A stretch of 64,000 bases of DNA from Acinetobacter sp. NIPH 2699. GTDB lineage: Bacteria; Pseudomonadota; Gammaproteobacteria; Pseudomonadales; Moraxellaceae. The DNA is taken from NCBI RefSeq assembly GCF_022549355.1, contig NZ_JAKZGL010000008.1, forward strand, positions 62,001-126,000, read 5' to 3'. The notes under the pieces were generated by a model. It saw nothing but the letters and a program-made list of their open reading frames with translations, was not told where the DNA came from and searched no databases. The position numbers and the translations under genes were made by a program. This document shows, piece after piece, positions 26,108 through 35,290 of the stretch; the first letter of the stretch is position 1; every line of letters begins with the position of its first letter.

Positions 26108-27256
26108 ATGATGTTAGCTTACGATGCAGATTTGGAACTCTTCCGCGATAATTTTAAACGTTTTATGAGTGAGCATATTGCGCCTCATTATGAGCAATGG
26201 GAACGTGAAGGTCTTATGCCGCGTTCTGTTTGGACATTATTGGGTGAAAATGGCTTCTTGTGTGTAGATGTGCCAGAAGAATATGGTGGTTATGGTGTTC
26301 CAACACATTATTCATTGATGTTGGTTGAAGAATCTGCTCGTGCAGGCTATTGCGCATTATCGACTGGTATTTCGTGTCATTCTGAGATTGCAGCACCTTA
26401 TGTTCAACATATTGGTTCAGAAGAGCAGAAAAAATATTGGCTACCAAAAATGGTGTCAGGTGAGGCTGTTGGTGCAATTGGTATGACTGAGCCGGGTGCT
26501 GGTTCTGATTTACAAGCAATGCGTACCAGTGCAATTTTGCAAGATGATCATTATCTACTCAATGGTTCTAAAACATTTATTTCAAATGGTCAGCATGCTG
26601 ATGTCGTGGTTTTGGCGGTTAAAACTGATCCTCAAGCACGCGCCAAAGGCGTATCTTTAATGCTGGTCGATACGCATTTGGATGGTTTTAAGAAAGGCAC
26701 TAACCTAGACAAAATTGGTCTACATTCTCAAGATACCTCAGAGTTATTCTTTGATAATGTAAAAGTTCCGAAAGATCAATTACTCGGTAATGCTGGTTCA
26801 GGCTTTGCTTACTTAATGCAAGAGTTACCACGTGAACGTACAGCGATTGCATCGACAGCTCTTGGTGCAATTCGTGGTGCGATTGATTTGGCAACAGCCT
26901 ATGTGAAAGAACGCCAAGCATTTGGTCAGGCAATTGCCCAGTTCCAAAATACCCGTTTTGTACTGGCTCAAGCGAAAATTGATGAGTTAGCAACGGCTGC
27001 TTTCTACAACCAGAATGTGGCTTTATATAATGAAGGTAAGTTGGATGTTGAAACTGCGGCAGCGCTTAAGAGTTTTAGTACAGACATGCAGATGAAAGTT
27101 GCTGATAACCTACTTCAGTTGTTTGGTGGTTATGGTTATATGACTGAATATCCAATCTCACGTTTCTTCACAGATGCTCGTATCCAGCGTATTTATGGTG
27201 GTACGAACGAGATCATGAAAGAAATTGTTGCGCGTGGATTGATTGGTAAAGCTTAA
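26108..27256 (+). CDS. Acyl-CoA dehydrogenase
   Basis: A 382-residue FAD enzyme that oxidises acyl-CoA to enoyl-CoA. The N-terminal helices, the FAD/substrate segment AIGMTEPGAGSDLQAMRT, the strand SKTFISNGQHADVVVLAVKT, and the C-terminal YGGTNEIMKEIVARG with the FAD-binding QLFGGYGYMTEYPISRFFTDAR are typical of short- and branched-chain acyl-CoA dehydrogenases. The catalytic Glu position falls in IYGGTNEIMKE. Two adjacent ATGs (26108, 26111) follow AGGA. It is a single gene with a strong terminator; there is no ETF or CoA ligase gene nearby, so the chain-length range and pathway are unknown. Confidence 0.9.
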   Translation: MMLAYDADLELFRDNFKRFMSEHIAPHYEQWEREGLMPRSVWTLLGENGFLCVDVPEEYGGYGVPTHYSLMLVEESARAGYCALSTGISCHSEIAAPYVQHIGSEEQKKYWLPKMVSGEAVGAIGMTEPGAGSDLQAMRTSAILQDDHYLLNGSKTFISNGQHADVVVLAVKTDPQARAKGVSLMLVDTHLDGFKKGTNLDKIGLHSQDTSELFFDNVKVPKDQLLGNAGSGFAYLMQELPRERTAIASTALGAIRGAIDLATAYVKERQAFGQAIAQFQNTRFVLAQAKIDELATAAFYNQNVALYNEGKLDVETAAALKSFSTDMQMKVADNLLQLFGGYGYMTEYPISRFFTDARIQRIYGGTNEIMKEIVARGLIGKA

Positions 27257-27281
27257 AGAAAAGTATTTTTGAAAATATCGT

Positions 27282-27311
27282 TCAGCCTGCTATATGCAGG
27301 CTGATTTTTTT
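27282..27311. terminator. Terminator between the acyl-CoA dehydrogenase and the esterase genes
   Basis: TCAGCCTGC (27282-27290) and GCAGGCTGA (27296-27304) form a 9-bp GC-rich stem with a 5-base loop, followed by seven T residues. It serves the plus-strand gene; the A-run needed for the minus strand is weaker. Confidence 0.9.
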
Positions 27312-27318
27312 CAAATGA

Positions 27319-28257
27319 TTATTTGGTCGGCTCGTCAAATAAAGCTGAGCAACTTTGCGGCTGACAGCCCGCTAACATAATCGCTTTGGGTAAACTTGCA
27401 TACATATTGGTGAGATGCTGTTCTGCGGGATGTTTATAGTCCCAATATAAAAATTGATCCGAACGTTGTTTGCTAAAGTTCTGATAAAAGCGATTCTGCT
27501 TTTGCAATGACTCAAGATCAGGGGTTGGGCTTTTACCGTGTTCGTGAGTACCCACTGTTGTCATCAACATGAGATTTTGGTTTTTATACTGTTTTTTACT
27601 TAGCCAATCCGCTTGTCGATTAAGTAGCGCATAGTTGTCAAACCATAACGAAGGACTGGCTGCGATATAACGTTGGAAGCTTTGTGGTTGGGAGAAGAAG
27701 GTATGTAATACCAATAAACCACCAAATGAATGTCCAAACAAACTTTGTTGTTGCGGATTGATTTTGATACGCGAATTGATTGCAGGTTTGAGTTCTTTCT
27801 CGATAAATTGAATAAATTGGTCTGCACCACCATAGCTGTACTTGGCCTGTTTCTGAAATTCAGCAGAAGCTTTTGGGGTGTAGTCTAAAGCCCGTTTCTG
27901 TACATCGAAGGTATTTTGATTGGGATAGCCAATCGCAACGATGGCGACAGGACTTAATCCCAACCTATTTGCTCCAGCACCGATTGCTTTGGCAATGTTG
28001 GCTGCACTGTCAAAAGCTGCATTACCATCCAGTACATACAGTACAGGGAAACCTTCCGTTGGAAGTTCACTATTTGGAACAGAAATCTGAATCAAATATT
28101 CATGTGATGTATATTTTGACTTCAAGATAAAATCTTGTTGAGTTTGGCTAGTTGTCTTTACCAGAGCGTTATTGTTATTGGTTGGCGCTGATTGAGCAAA
28201 GCTGATTTGAGTGCTGATCAGTAAAGAAAAAGCCAAAATACCAAGATGCTTAAACAT
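27319..28257 (-). CDS. Periplasmic siderophore esterase, IroE-like alpha/beta hydrolase
   Basis: A 312-residue alpha/beta hydrolase with an N-terminal signal peptide (about 21 residues, ISFAQS). The core resembles IroE/Fes-type esterases: YVLDGNAAFDSA, AIGYPNQNTFDVQKRALDYTP, GGADQFIQFIEKELKPAI, and the nucleophile elbow GHSFGG (Ser177), with a late His in the AEQH region. IroE-type enzymes cleave ferric-siderophore trilactones in the periplasm. A Fur box sits 38-56 bases upstream of the start, which supports an iron role. It stands alone. An alternative is a more general EstD-type esterase, but the Fur site argues for iron release. Confidence 0.8.
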   Translation of the reverse strand: MFKHLGILAFSLLISTQISFAQSAPTNNNNALVKTTSQTQQDFILKSKYTSHEYLIQISVPNSELPTEGFPVLYVLDGNAAFDSAANIAKAIGAGANRLGLSPVAIVAIGYPNQNTFDVQKRALDYTPKASAEFQKQAKYSYGGADQFIQFIEKELKPAINSRIKINPQQQSLFGHSFGGLLVLHTFFSQPQSFQRYIAASPSLWFDNYALLNRQADWLSKKQYKNQNLMLMTTVGTHEHGKSPTPDLESLQKQNRFYQNFSKQRSDQFLYWDYKHPAEQHLTNMYASLPKAIMLAGCQPQSCSALFDEPTK

Positions 28258-28294
28258 AACTTATTCACTAGCGTTGAACGTTTGCTTGGTAATA

Positions 28295-28313
28295 TATAAT
28301 GAAAATCATTATC
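28295..28313 (-). promoter_or_regulatory. Fur box upstream of the esterase gene
   Basis: TATAATGAAAATCATTATC matches the Fur consensus GATAATGATAATCATTATC at 17 of 19 positions and lies just upstream of the minus-strand esterase start. Repression by iron-loaded Fur is expected. Confidence 0.85.
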
Positions 28314-28449
28314 GATAAAGTTGAATCATAAAAAGAGTTAAGACTCAGCGTGTTTAATGCATTAAAGTCTTGTTATACTAGCTTAGATAATCAATTCACA
28401 GATGAATTGTAATCCATTCTTATAGATGATTTTGCTGAGGCTGCATTCA

Positions 28450-29559
28450 ATGGTAAACGATGGACAGAACACATCGACTTCACTTAATTTAGAACAAATT
28501 CGTAACGATATTGATAGTGTTGATCAACAAATCCAAGAATTACTCAATCGTCGCGCTACGCTGGCAGAAACAGTCGCTAAAGCGAAGTTCGCAGCCGAAG
28601 ATAATCCTTTGTTTTATCGTCCAGAACGTGAAGCTCAGGTATTAAGAAAAGTGATGCAGCGTAATCAAGGTCCATTATCTGATGCAACCATGGCGCGCTT
28701 ATTTCGTGAAATCATGTCTGCATGTTTGGCACTTGAAGCACCACAAAGTATTGCTTTTTTAGGGCCTGAAGGGACATTTACTCAGTCGGCAGTTCTCAAA
28801 CACTTTGGTCAAGATGCGATTGTACGTCCTTTACCGACCATTGATGAAGTGTTCCGTGAAGTAGAAGCAGGTAGTGCGCATTATGGTGTTGTTCCTGTAG
28901 AGAACTCATCGGAAGGAATTGTGAACCATACGCTGGATTGTTTTAAAGCATCCAACTTAAATGTGATCGGCGAAGTAGAACTGCGTATTCATCATCAATT
29001 CCTTGTTTCTGAAAATACCCGTAAAGACAGTATTAAGCAGATTTATGCACATCAACAAACCTTGGCGCAATGCCGTAAATGGTTAGATGCACATTATCCA
29101 GGTGTAGAGCGTGTTGCTTTAAACTCAAATGCAGAAGCAGCGCGTCGTATCCGTAACGAATGGCACTCGGCTGCGATCGCTTCTGATATTGCAGCAAGCA
29201 TGTACAATCTTGAAATTTTACATAGCAATATTGAAGATAACCCAGAAAATACAACACGCTTCCTTGTGATTGGTCGTGAGAAAATTCCTCAAAGTGGTAA
29301 TGATAAAACGTCATTATTAATTTCTGCACATGATCGTGCAGGGGCTTTATTAGAAATCCTTGCACCATTTGCAAAACATCAAATCAGTTTGACCAGTATT
29401 GAAACCCGTCCAGCATTGCCTGAGAAATGGGCTTATGTATTCTTTATCGACTTGGAAGGGCATATTGATCAAGCAAATGTTGCTGCGGCATTGGATGAAA
29501 TCCGCCCAATGGTGAAAGAGCTGCGTGTGCTTGGCTCTTATCCAATTGCTGTTTTATAA
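28450..29559 (+). CDS. pheA: Chorismate mutase / prephenate dehydratase (P-protein)
   Basis: A bifunctional enzyme of phenylalanine synthesis. Residues about 12-100 form the AroQ chorismate mutase domain (LEQIRNDIDSVDQQIQELLNRRATLAETVA). Next is the dehydratase domain with IAFLGPEGTFTQSAVLKHFG, VPVENSSEGIVNHTLDCF, and the NTTRF-type signature (NTTRFLVIGRE). The C-terminal ACT domain has the regulatory ESRP/GALL-type segment (GALLEILAPFAKHQISLTSIETRP). The ATG at 28450 (369 residues) has GAGG nine bases upstream and is preferred to an ATG at 28426 that lacks a ribosome site. tyrA-aroA follows 75 bp downstream in the same direction. Confidence 0.92.
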   Translation: MVNDGQNTSTSLNLEQIRNDIDSVDQQIQELLNRRATLAETVAKAKFAAEDNPLFYRPEREAQVLRKVMQRNQGPLSDATMARLFREIMSACLALEAPQSIAFLGPEGTFTQSAVLKHFGQDAIVRPLPTIDEVFREVEAGSAHYGVVPVENSSEGIVNHTLDCFKASNLNVIGEVELRIHHQFLVSENTRKDSIKQIYAHQQTLAQCRKWLDAHYPGVERVALNSNAEAARRIRNEWHSAAIASDIAASMYNLEILHSNIEDNPENTTRFLVIGREKIPQSGNDKTSLLISAHDRAGALLEILAPFAKHQISLTSIETRPALPEKWAYVFFIDLEGHIDQANVAAALDEIRPMVKELRVLGSYPIAVL

Positions 29560-29634
29560 CTTTGTGTCATCGTATGGATAGATGGATGAGACATCTATCC
29601 AGATTTAAGTCGTTTCATTAGGCAAACATCTTTT

Positions 29635-31899
29635 ATGTCTCAACCACCTGTTTCTAAAGTATTGTTTAAAAAAGTTGCATTTATTGGGCTTGGGCTGATT
29701 GGTTCGAGTCTTGCGCGTGTGATTGTGGCAGAGCAGCTTGCGTCTGAAATTGTAGCTTCAACTCGCTCAAAGAAAACATTGGCAGATGCACAAGCATTGG
29801 GTTTGATTCAACAGGGTTATGCAAATCCTGAAGACGCTGTTCAAGATGCAGATTTAATTGTTTTAGCACTCCCTGTTCGCGCCACGCAGAAGGTTCTTGA
29901 GCAGATCAAGCCTTATCTTGCTGAGAATGTCATCATCACCGATGTGGGGAGTACCAAAGGCAATGTAGTCGATGCAGCTAAAGCAGTCTTTGGTGAAAAC
30001 TTACCTGCTGGCTTTGTCCCCGGACACCCGATTGCAGGTGCAGAACATACGGGCGTTCATGCAGGAAAAGTTGATTTATTTGTCAATCATAAAGTGATTT
30101 TAACCCCGCTTCCGACCAGTGCGGAGTGGGCGGTTGAAAAGTTGATTCAGCTTTGGTCTGCGGCAAAAGCAGAAGTGATTTGTATGGATGTGACTAAGCA
30201 CGATGAGGTGTTAGCACATACCAGCCATCTACCGCATTTGATGGCGTTTAATTTGGTTGAGCAACTTGCAAATCGTGAGGATAATTTAGATATTTTCCGT
30301 TATGCTGCTGGAGGTTTTAGAGATTTCTCGCGTATTGCTGCCAGTGATCCACAGATGTGGCATGACATTTTCTTTGCCAATAAAACTGCAATTTTGAAAG
30401 CAGTTGATGGCTTTGAACAGCAATTGTCAGTTTTGAAAAAGTTGATTGAACAGGAAGATTCTCAAGCCTTGATGGGCTTGCTTGGACATGCACAAGCCGC
30501 ACGTCAACATTTTAACCATATGTTAGCCAACAAACCTTTGATGGAGAAAAACAAGGTGACACAGCAATTTACCATTTTACCGGGAAAGAAAACATTCGCA
30601 GGTAAATTCACTGTACCAGGTGACAAATCTGTGTCACATCGTTCCATTATGTTTGGTGCGATTGCTGAAGGTACAACGCACGTGACAGGCTTCTTGGAAG
30701 GTGAAGATGCCTTAGCAACTTTACAAGCATTCCGTGATATGGGTGTGAGTATTGAAGGCCCAAAAAATGGTGAAGTCATCATTCATGGTGTGGGTATGCA
30801 AGGCTTAAAAGCACCTGCAAGCGCATTGTATATGGGCAATTCAGGTACCAGTATGCGTTTGTTATCTGGCATGCTTTCAGCGCAAAAATTTGACTCTGTA
30901 ATGACAGGTGATGCATCGCTATCTAAACGTCCAATGGAACGTATTGCAAAGCCACTTCGTGAAATGGGGGCACAAATCCAGACCACAGGTGAAAGAGGTA
31001 CACCACCTGTCAGCATTACAGGTAGCCAAGCATTAAAAGGCATTCAATACGATTTACCAATGGCTTCTGCACAAGTGAAATCAGGTATTTTATTGGCTGG
31101 TTTATGGGCGGAAGGTGAAACCTCTGTGACTGAACCAGAACCAACACGCGATCATACCGAACGTATGTTACGTGCTTTTGGCTATGACGTTAAAACCGAA
31201 GGTAATAAAATCTCGCTTGTTGGTGGTGGTAAACTCGTCGGCACAGATATTCAAGTGCCTTCTGATATTTCATCTGCTGCATTCTTTATGGTGGGTGCTG
31301 CAATTACTGAAGGTGCAGATGTTGTTCTTGAGGCTGTAGGAATTAACCCAACACGGACTGGTGTGATCGAAATTCTTAAGCAAATGGGTGCTGATCTAAC
31401 CGTAGAAAATGAACGTATTGCAGGCGGTGAACCAATTGCAGATATTCATATTAAAGGGTCCAGAACATTAAAAGGGATTCATATGCCTGAAGATCAAGTG
31501 CCTTTAGCAATTGATGAATTTCCTGCTTTATTCATTGCCGCTGCTTGTGCAGAGGGGCAAACGGTTCTTACAGGTGCAGCAGAACTTCGCGTTAAAGAAT
31601 CAGACCGTATTCAGGTGATGGCAGATGGTTTAAAAATCATGGGGATTGATTGCACACCAACTGAAGATGGCATCATCATCGAAGGTAAAGGTAAATCTGG
31701 TGATTGGTCAGCAATATTTAATGGTGGTGAAATTGAATCACACCATGATCATCGTATTGCCATGAGCTTTAGTATGGCTGGTTTACGTACCTCTGGTGAA
31801 ATCACTATTCAGGGTACAGAAACAGTGGCGACCAGTTTCCCAACATTTACTGAACTTGCAAATACAGCAGGTTTAGATTTACAGGTTGTGAATCCATAA
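29635..31899 (+). CDS. tyrA-aroA: Prephenate dehydrogenase / 3-phosphoshikimate 1-carboxyvinyltransferase fusion (TyrA-AroA)
   Basis: A 754-residue fusion. Residues 1-300 are prephenate dehydrogenase (GLGLIGSSLAR NAD motif; DVGSTKGNVVDAA; PGHPIAGAEHTG; HLPHLMAF). The linker is around 300-320, and residues 320-754 are EPSP synthase (PGDKSVSHRSIMFGAIAEG, MGNSGTSMRLLSGML, GDASLSKRPMERI, EPTRDHTERMLRAFG and the C-terminal DEFPALFIAAA, RVKESDRI, DHRIAMSF). The fused arrangement is typical of Acinetobacter and relatives and couples the tyrosine branch and the shikimate step. It follows pheA closely. All catalytic motifs look intact. Confidence 0.94.
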   Translation: MSQPPVSKVLFKKVAFIGLGLIGSSLARVIVAEQLASEIVASTRSKKTLADAQALGLIQQGYANPEDAVQDADLIVLALPVRATQKVLEQIKPYLAENVIITDVGSTKGNVVDAAKAVFGENLPAGFVPGHPIAGAEHTGVHAGKVDLFVNHKVILTPLPTSAEWAVEKLIQLWSAAKAEVICMDVTKHDEVLAHTSHLPHLMAFNLVEQLANREDNLDIFRYAAGGFRDFSRIAASDPQMWHDIFFANKTAILKAVDGFEQQLSVLKKLIEQEDSQALMGLLGHAQAARQHFNHMLANKPLMEKNKVTQQFTILPGKKTFAGKFTVPGDKSVSHRSIMFGAIAEGTTHVTGFLEGEDALATLQAFRDMGVSIEGPKNGEVIIHGVGMQGLKAPASALYMGNSGTSMRLLSGMLSAQKFDSVMTGDASLSKRPMERIAKPLREMGAQIQTTGERGTPPVSITGSQALKGIQYDLPMASAQVKSGILLAGLWAEGETSVTEPEPTRDHTERMLRAFGYDVKTEGNKISLVGGGKLVGTDIQVPSDISSAAFFMVGAAITEGADVVLEAVGINPTRTGVIEILKQMGADLTVENERIAGGEPIADIHIKGSRTLKGIHMPEDQVPLAIDEFPALFIAAACAEGQTVLTGAAELRVKESDRIQVMADGLKIMGIDCTPTEDGIIIEGKGKSGDWSAIFNGGEIESHHDHRIAMSFSMAGLRTSGEITIQGTETVATSFPTFTELANTAGLDLQVVNP

Positions 31900-31938
31900 C
31901 ACATTTTGCCTAGTGCTAAAATTGATAGCACTTGAACG

Positions 31939-31969
31939 AAAACCGAGTTAAGCGATTAGCTCGGTTTTT
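31939..31969 (+). terminator. rho-independent terminator of the pheA/tyrA-aroA region
   Basis: AACCGAG (31941-31947) and CTCGGTT (31960-31966) form the stem with a 12-base loop, followed by TTT-rich sequence. It lies 40 bases after the stop codon. Confidence 0.85.
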
Positions 31970-32242
31970 CACTTTTTATCGTTTAGCCTTTAAATTGAAC
32001 TGCATAAAACTACACTTAAATATGAGTATTTAAACACAGGATATCAAGTGAAAAAATCTTGATGGAAACAGCCAAAAAGTGAGAAATTTTTGGGTGATAT
32101 GAGTAGTTGGCAACAAAAACTTGATTTAAAATAGGAATGATTGGAATTTTTTACCAAATCTTCTTTTTAAAAAATTAAAAGAGCGCAATAATATTAGAGG
32201 CGCTATATTTTCTTATGTTTCAAAGTATAAAAAGGGTGTGAA
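31970..32242. other. Intergenic region upstream of the Lrp-type gene
   Basis: AT-rich non-coding stretch. Nothing beyond a ribosome site (AAGGG) before the Lrp-type start and presumably its promoter can be identified. Confidence 0.4.
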
Positions 32243-32713
32243 ATGGAACTAGATCGTTTTGATAAACAAATTCTTGAAGTTTTGACTCATGAGGATGTAA
32301 ATCTAAATGAATTGTCAGAACGTATTAATTTATCAGTTAGTTCGGTCCATCGTCGTATCAAAAATCTGATTGAATCACAGGTGATGGGACAGCTTAAACG
32401 AGAAATTAACTTTAATAAGCTCGGTTTTAGCTTGCATATTTTATTGCAAGTTTCATTGAGTAAGCATGATAGTGAAACCTTTGATAAGTTCTTAGCCGAA
32501 ATTGAGGATATTCCAGAAGTAACCAATGCCTTTTTGGTCACAGGGCAGAGTGCAGATTTTATTTTGGAACTTGTTGCACGTAATATGGATGACTATAGTG
32601 AAATCTTGTTACGCCGTATCGGTAAGATTGATAGTGTGGTTGCACTACATTCAAGTTTTGTGATCAAAGAATATAACGTATTTAACTGCTATAAACTTTT
32701 AAATAAATTATAA
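32243..32713 (+). CDS. Lrp/AsnC-family transcriptional regulator
   Basis: A 156-residue regulator with the AsnC-type helix-turn-helix at the N-terminus (LDRFDKQILEVL...NLNELSERINLSVSSVHRRIKNLIE) and the C-terminal RAM/effector domain (LQVSLSKHDSETFDKFLAEIEDIPEVTNAFLVTGQSADFILELVARNMDDYSEIL). The GxxD-type ligand loop (GQSADF) is typical of amino-acid-responsive members. There is no adjacent transporter or catabolic gene, so the target is unknown. A strong terminator follows. Confidence 0.87.
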   Translation: MELDRFDKQILEVLTHEDVNLNELSERINLSVSSVHRRIKNLIESQVMGQLKREINFNKLGFSLHILLQVSLSKHDSETFDKFLAEIEDIPEVTNAFLVTGQSADFILELVARNMDDYSEILLRRIGKIDSVVALHSSFVIKEYNVFNCYKLLNKL

Positions 32714-32743
32714 AAAATGCATCTAAGAAGATGCATTTTTTAT
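32713..32743 (+). terminator. rho-independent terminator of the Lrp-type gene
   Basis: AAATGCATCT and AGATGCATTT form a 10-bp stem with flanking A and T runs; it is also positioned to end yebC transcription from the other side. Confidence 0.88.
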
Positions 32744-32756
32744 AGATCTGAGAAGA

Positions 32757-33506
32757 TTAAGCATCAAGTTGTGCTAATACATCATCAGAGAATTCAACAT
32801 TGGTATAAACGTTTTGAACATCATCTAGATCTTCAAACATATCAATCATTTTCATAATGAGCTTAGCTTGGTCAATATCTGTGATTTCAGCTTTGGTTGA
32901 TGGGCTCATTACAACTTCTGCATTGTCTGATTTTAAACCAGCAGCATTTAAGGCATCTTGTACATCACCAAAACTTTCAGGTGTTGTGATGACTAAAATG
33001 CCATCTTCAGATACTTCGATGTCTTCAGCACCTGCCTCTAAAGCCACATCCATGATCTTGTCTTCTAAAGAAAGGTCTTCAAAGCTAATTTCACCACGCT
33101 TAGTAAACAAATACGCCACTGAGCCAGAAGTACCCAAGTTACCATTTGTTTTTGAGAAGCAATGACGAACGTCTGGTACAGTACGGTTTAGGTTGTCGGT
33201 CATGGTTTCAACCAAAACAGCAACACCACCGACACCATAGCCTTCATAAGTGACTTCATTTAAGTCTTCATTATCTTCACCGCCTGCACCGCGCTGAACG
33301 GCACGATTGATGGCATCGCGTGTCATATTCACCGAAAGTGCTTTTTCGACTACAGCACGCAGACGGGGGTTACTGGCTGCATCACCACCGCCCAGTTTCG
33401 CTGCGGTCACAATTTCACGAATATATTTAGTAAAAACTTTAGCACGGCTGGCATCTTGTTTTGCTTTACGATGCTTTGTGTTCGCCCATTTAGAATGACC
33501 TGCCAT
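32757..33506 (-). CDS. yebC: YebC/PmpR-family protein (translation factor / regulator)
   Basis: A 249-residue protein with the family N-terminus [18 protein letters not shown] and [20 protein letters not shown], and the C-terminal region (SPSTKAEI...[23 protein letters not shown]). YebC proteins were long annotated as transcriptional regulators; recent work gives some of them a role in relieving ribosome stalling at proline stretches. The start has GGAG upstream. In many proteobacteria yebC precedes ruvC, but here ruvC is 14 kb away. Confidence 0.93.
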   Translation of the reverse strand: MAGHSKWANTKHRKAKQDASRAKVFTKYIREIVTAAKLGGGDAASNPRLRAVVEKALSVNMTRDAINRAVQRGAGGEDNEDLNEVTYEGYGVGGVAVLVETMTDNLNRTVPDVRHCFSKTNGNLGTSGSVAYLFTKRGEISFEDLSLEDKIMDVALEAGAEDIEVSEDGILVITTPESFGDVQDALNAAGLKSDNAEVVMSPSTKAEITDIDQAKLIMKMIDMFEDLDDVQNVYTNVEFSDDVLAQLDA

Positions 33507-33646
33507 GGAAATAACTCCAAAAATTAAAACTCAAAAAGTGTGGGGAATATTAGCATAGCGAAGGTTTTGTTGAAAACTCTCGGACCCTATATTCAAATTG
33601 AAAATCTTGCTCAACCTTCAAAGATTGATCAAATAAGTGCTTTTAC

Positions 33647-34204
33647 TTAGCTAGTTTTTACGTCTATTCCATATTCAGCATAAAGTGCTTTAATCTGTTC
33701 TAAATCTTGTTGTAGGTCGGTTGGATAAATTTTGCCTAAAATTCCACCTTGCTTGGTACGAGGGTTAGCATACATCAAAATAATCGGTACATTGGCTGCT
33801 TTTGCAATGTGCCAAAAGCCCGTACGAATGGGTTTGCGTTCTTGGCTGCTTTTAGCACGCGTGGCTTCTGGTGCGATCACAAGATTGAAGCTGTCGTTCT
33901 GGTTAAAAAGATCAACCATTTGCGTCACGATATCTTTGCTGGCTTTACGATCGACGGCAATCCCACCGAGACGTTTCAAGACTGGTTTTAAAGGACCTTT
34001 AAAGAGTTCTTTTTTGATTAAAGTATGGATTTTTAGTTCTAAAATTTCAAATAAAGCAAGAGATAGGATAGTGTCTAGGTTGGAGGAGTGTTCAAAGCCA
34101 ATGATAACTTGCTTCTTTTCTAAAATTGTTGGATCAACGTTGTATTCCCAACCTGTTGCTTTAAATATAGATTTTCCTAAAATTTTTCTCATGGTTATCA
34201 TCAT
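33647..34204 (-). CDS. Lysophospholipid acyltransferase family protein
   Basis: A 185-residue PlsC-type acyltransferase. The HX4D catalytic motif is present as HSSNLD, block II as KRLGGIAVDRK, block III as APEATRAKS (in place of the usual PEGTR) and the last block as NVPIILMYANP. The protein is shorter than typical PlsC proteins (about 240), with no N-terminal membrane helix, so it may be a soluble or peripheral variant. Three Met codons are possible starts (34204, 34201, 34192); the last gives MRKILGKSIFKATGW. The substrate is unknown. Confidence 0.8.
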   Translation of the reverse strand: MMITMRKILGKSIFKATGWEYNVDPTILEKKQVIIGFEHSSNLDTILSLALFEILELKIHTLIKKELFKGPLKPVLKRLGGIAVDRKASKDIVTQMVDLFNQNDSFNLVIAPEATRAKSSQERKPIRTGFWHIAKAANVPIILMYANPRTKQGGILGKIYPTDLQQDLEQIKALYAEYGIDVKTS

Positions 34205-34318
34205 TACAGTTTCGTGTCAGCAGTGTAATATGAGTTTGGAAGAAAATATATATCCGAATATTTAGGATTTGTTGATGTAATTGGCTAATGAAATCCAATA
34301 ATAGGCAGGAGATAAAAT

Positions 34319-34353
34319 AGAAAAACCCTCTAAACGCATGGCTTAGAGGGTTT
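34319..34353 (-). terminator. rho-independent terminator of the tRNA-CAU gene
   Basis: CCCTCTAA pairs with TTAGAGGG across an 8-base loop and on the minus strand is followed by TTTTTCT. It starts about seven bases after the tRNA CCA end. Confidence 0.88.
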
Positions 34354-34359
34354 AATATT

Positions 34360-34436
<77 letters not shown>

Positions 34437-34766
34437 TATAAAATTAAATCATATTTTCTATGATTTATTGTTGCCTGATCTTAGTCAAATTTAACTTAAA
34501 TTACAAGCAGATGATTTTATCAAACCACTAAAAATAGTGTGTAAAATCAAAACTGAGCTGATTCTATCTGATGTTCATGTGTTGAGTAAAGATAATATTG
34601 TGCAGTTTTGATCATTTTCAAGCCATCCAAATTTCATTTTATCTTGGGACATTGATCCGATTCGGTCAGGACGGTTCAATGTTTATCGCTTATCTATCTT
34701 TGATTTGCTGTTGAATGGTTTTATGATTTAATAAATATATGAACAACAAAACAAAAAGAGAAAAAT
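34437..34766. other. Intergenic region, no gene seen
   Basis: 330 bases, AT-rich, between the tRNA and a small hypothetical gene. I see no ORF or strong structure; it must contain the tRNA promoter on the minus strand. Confidence 0.4.
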
Positions 34767-35087
34767 ATGAAAATAGCATATCTAGGTGGGTTTAAAGATG
34801 GTGAGGTTCTTGTACTGCCAGCCGAATTAAATGATCCTGTGCAGTTAAATTGGGTGATTCAGCATGATGATGTGAGAAAGGCAGAGCAGGACTTGGTTGA
34901 CCACTCAAACAGGGATTTCACTTTGACCATGAAGAAGAGCCTGATCAATTACAATTTAATGCTGTTAAAGAAAGATAAAGAGACTCGTCTGTTTTATGTA
35001 GAAGAGGGCTTATCAAAAGTAAAAATTTTAGAACGGCTGAATGAACATTGGAAAAAATCTCAATTGGTCGGTTTCGATTTTGATTGA
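34767..35087 (+). CDS. Hypothetical protein, 106 residues
   Basis: A soluble, charged protein (MKIAYLGGFKDGEVLVLP) without signal peptide or membrane segment. Preceded by AAAAAGAGAAAAAT. No recognised domain. The GGFKDGEVLVLP start resembles small 'GG-loop' hypothetical proteins seen in Acinetobacter, but I would not infer function. It stands alone between the tRNA and the pilin-like gene. Confidence 0.6.
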   Translation: MKIAYLGGFKDGEVLVLPAELNDPVQLNWVIQHDDVRKAEQDLVDHSNRDFTLTMKKSLINYNLMLLKKDKETRLFYVEEGLSKVKILERLNEHWKKSQLVGFDFD

Positions 35088-35290
35088 TCAAATTTTATTT
35101 TTAAACAAAATTTTGAGTTTGAACATCTGACTTATAGTATTCACATAAGCTTTTTATTAAATTTTAGCCTTTTGAAGATTATATGAATAACAGAAAATAT
35201 TTATGATTTGATTGATGTGCTATTAAATCAAGCTAAGATGTTATTTTTAATAGCACATGTCAATTTTAAATAATGATTTAAACCTCTGCT

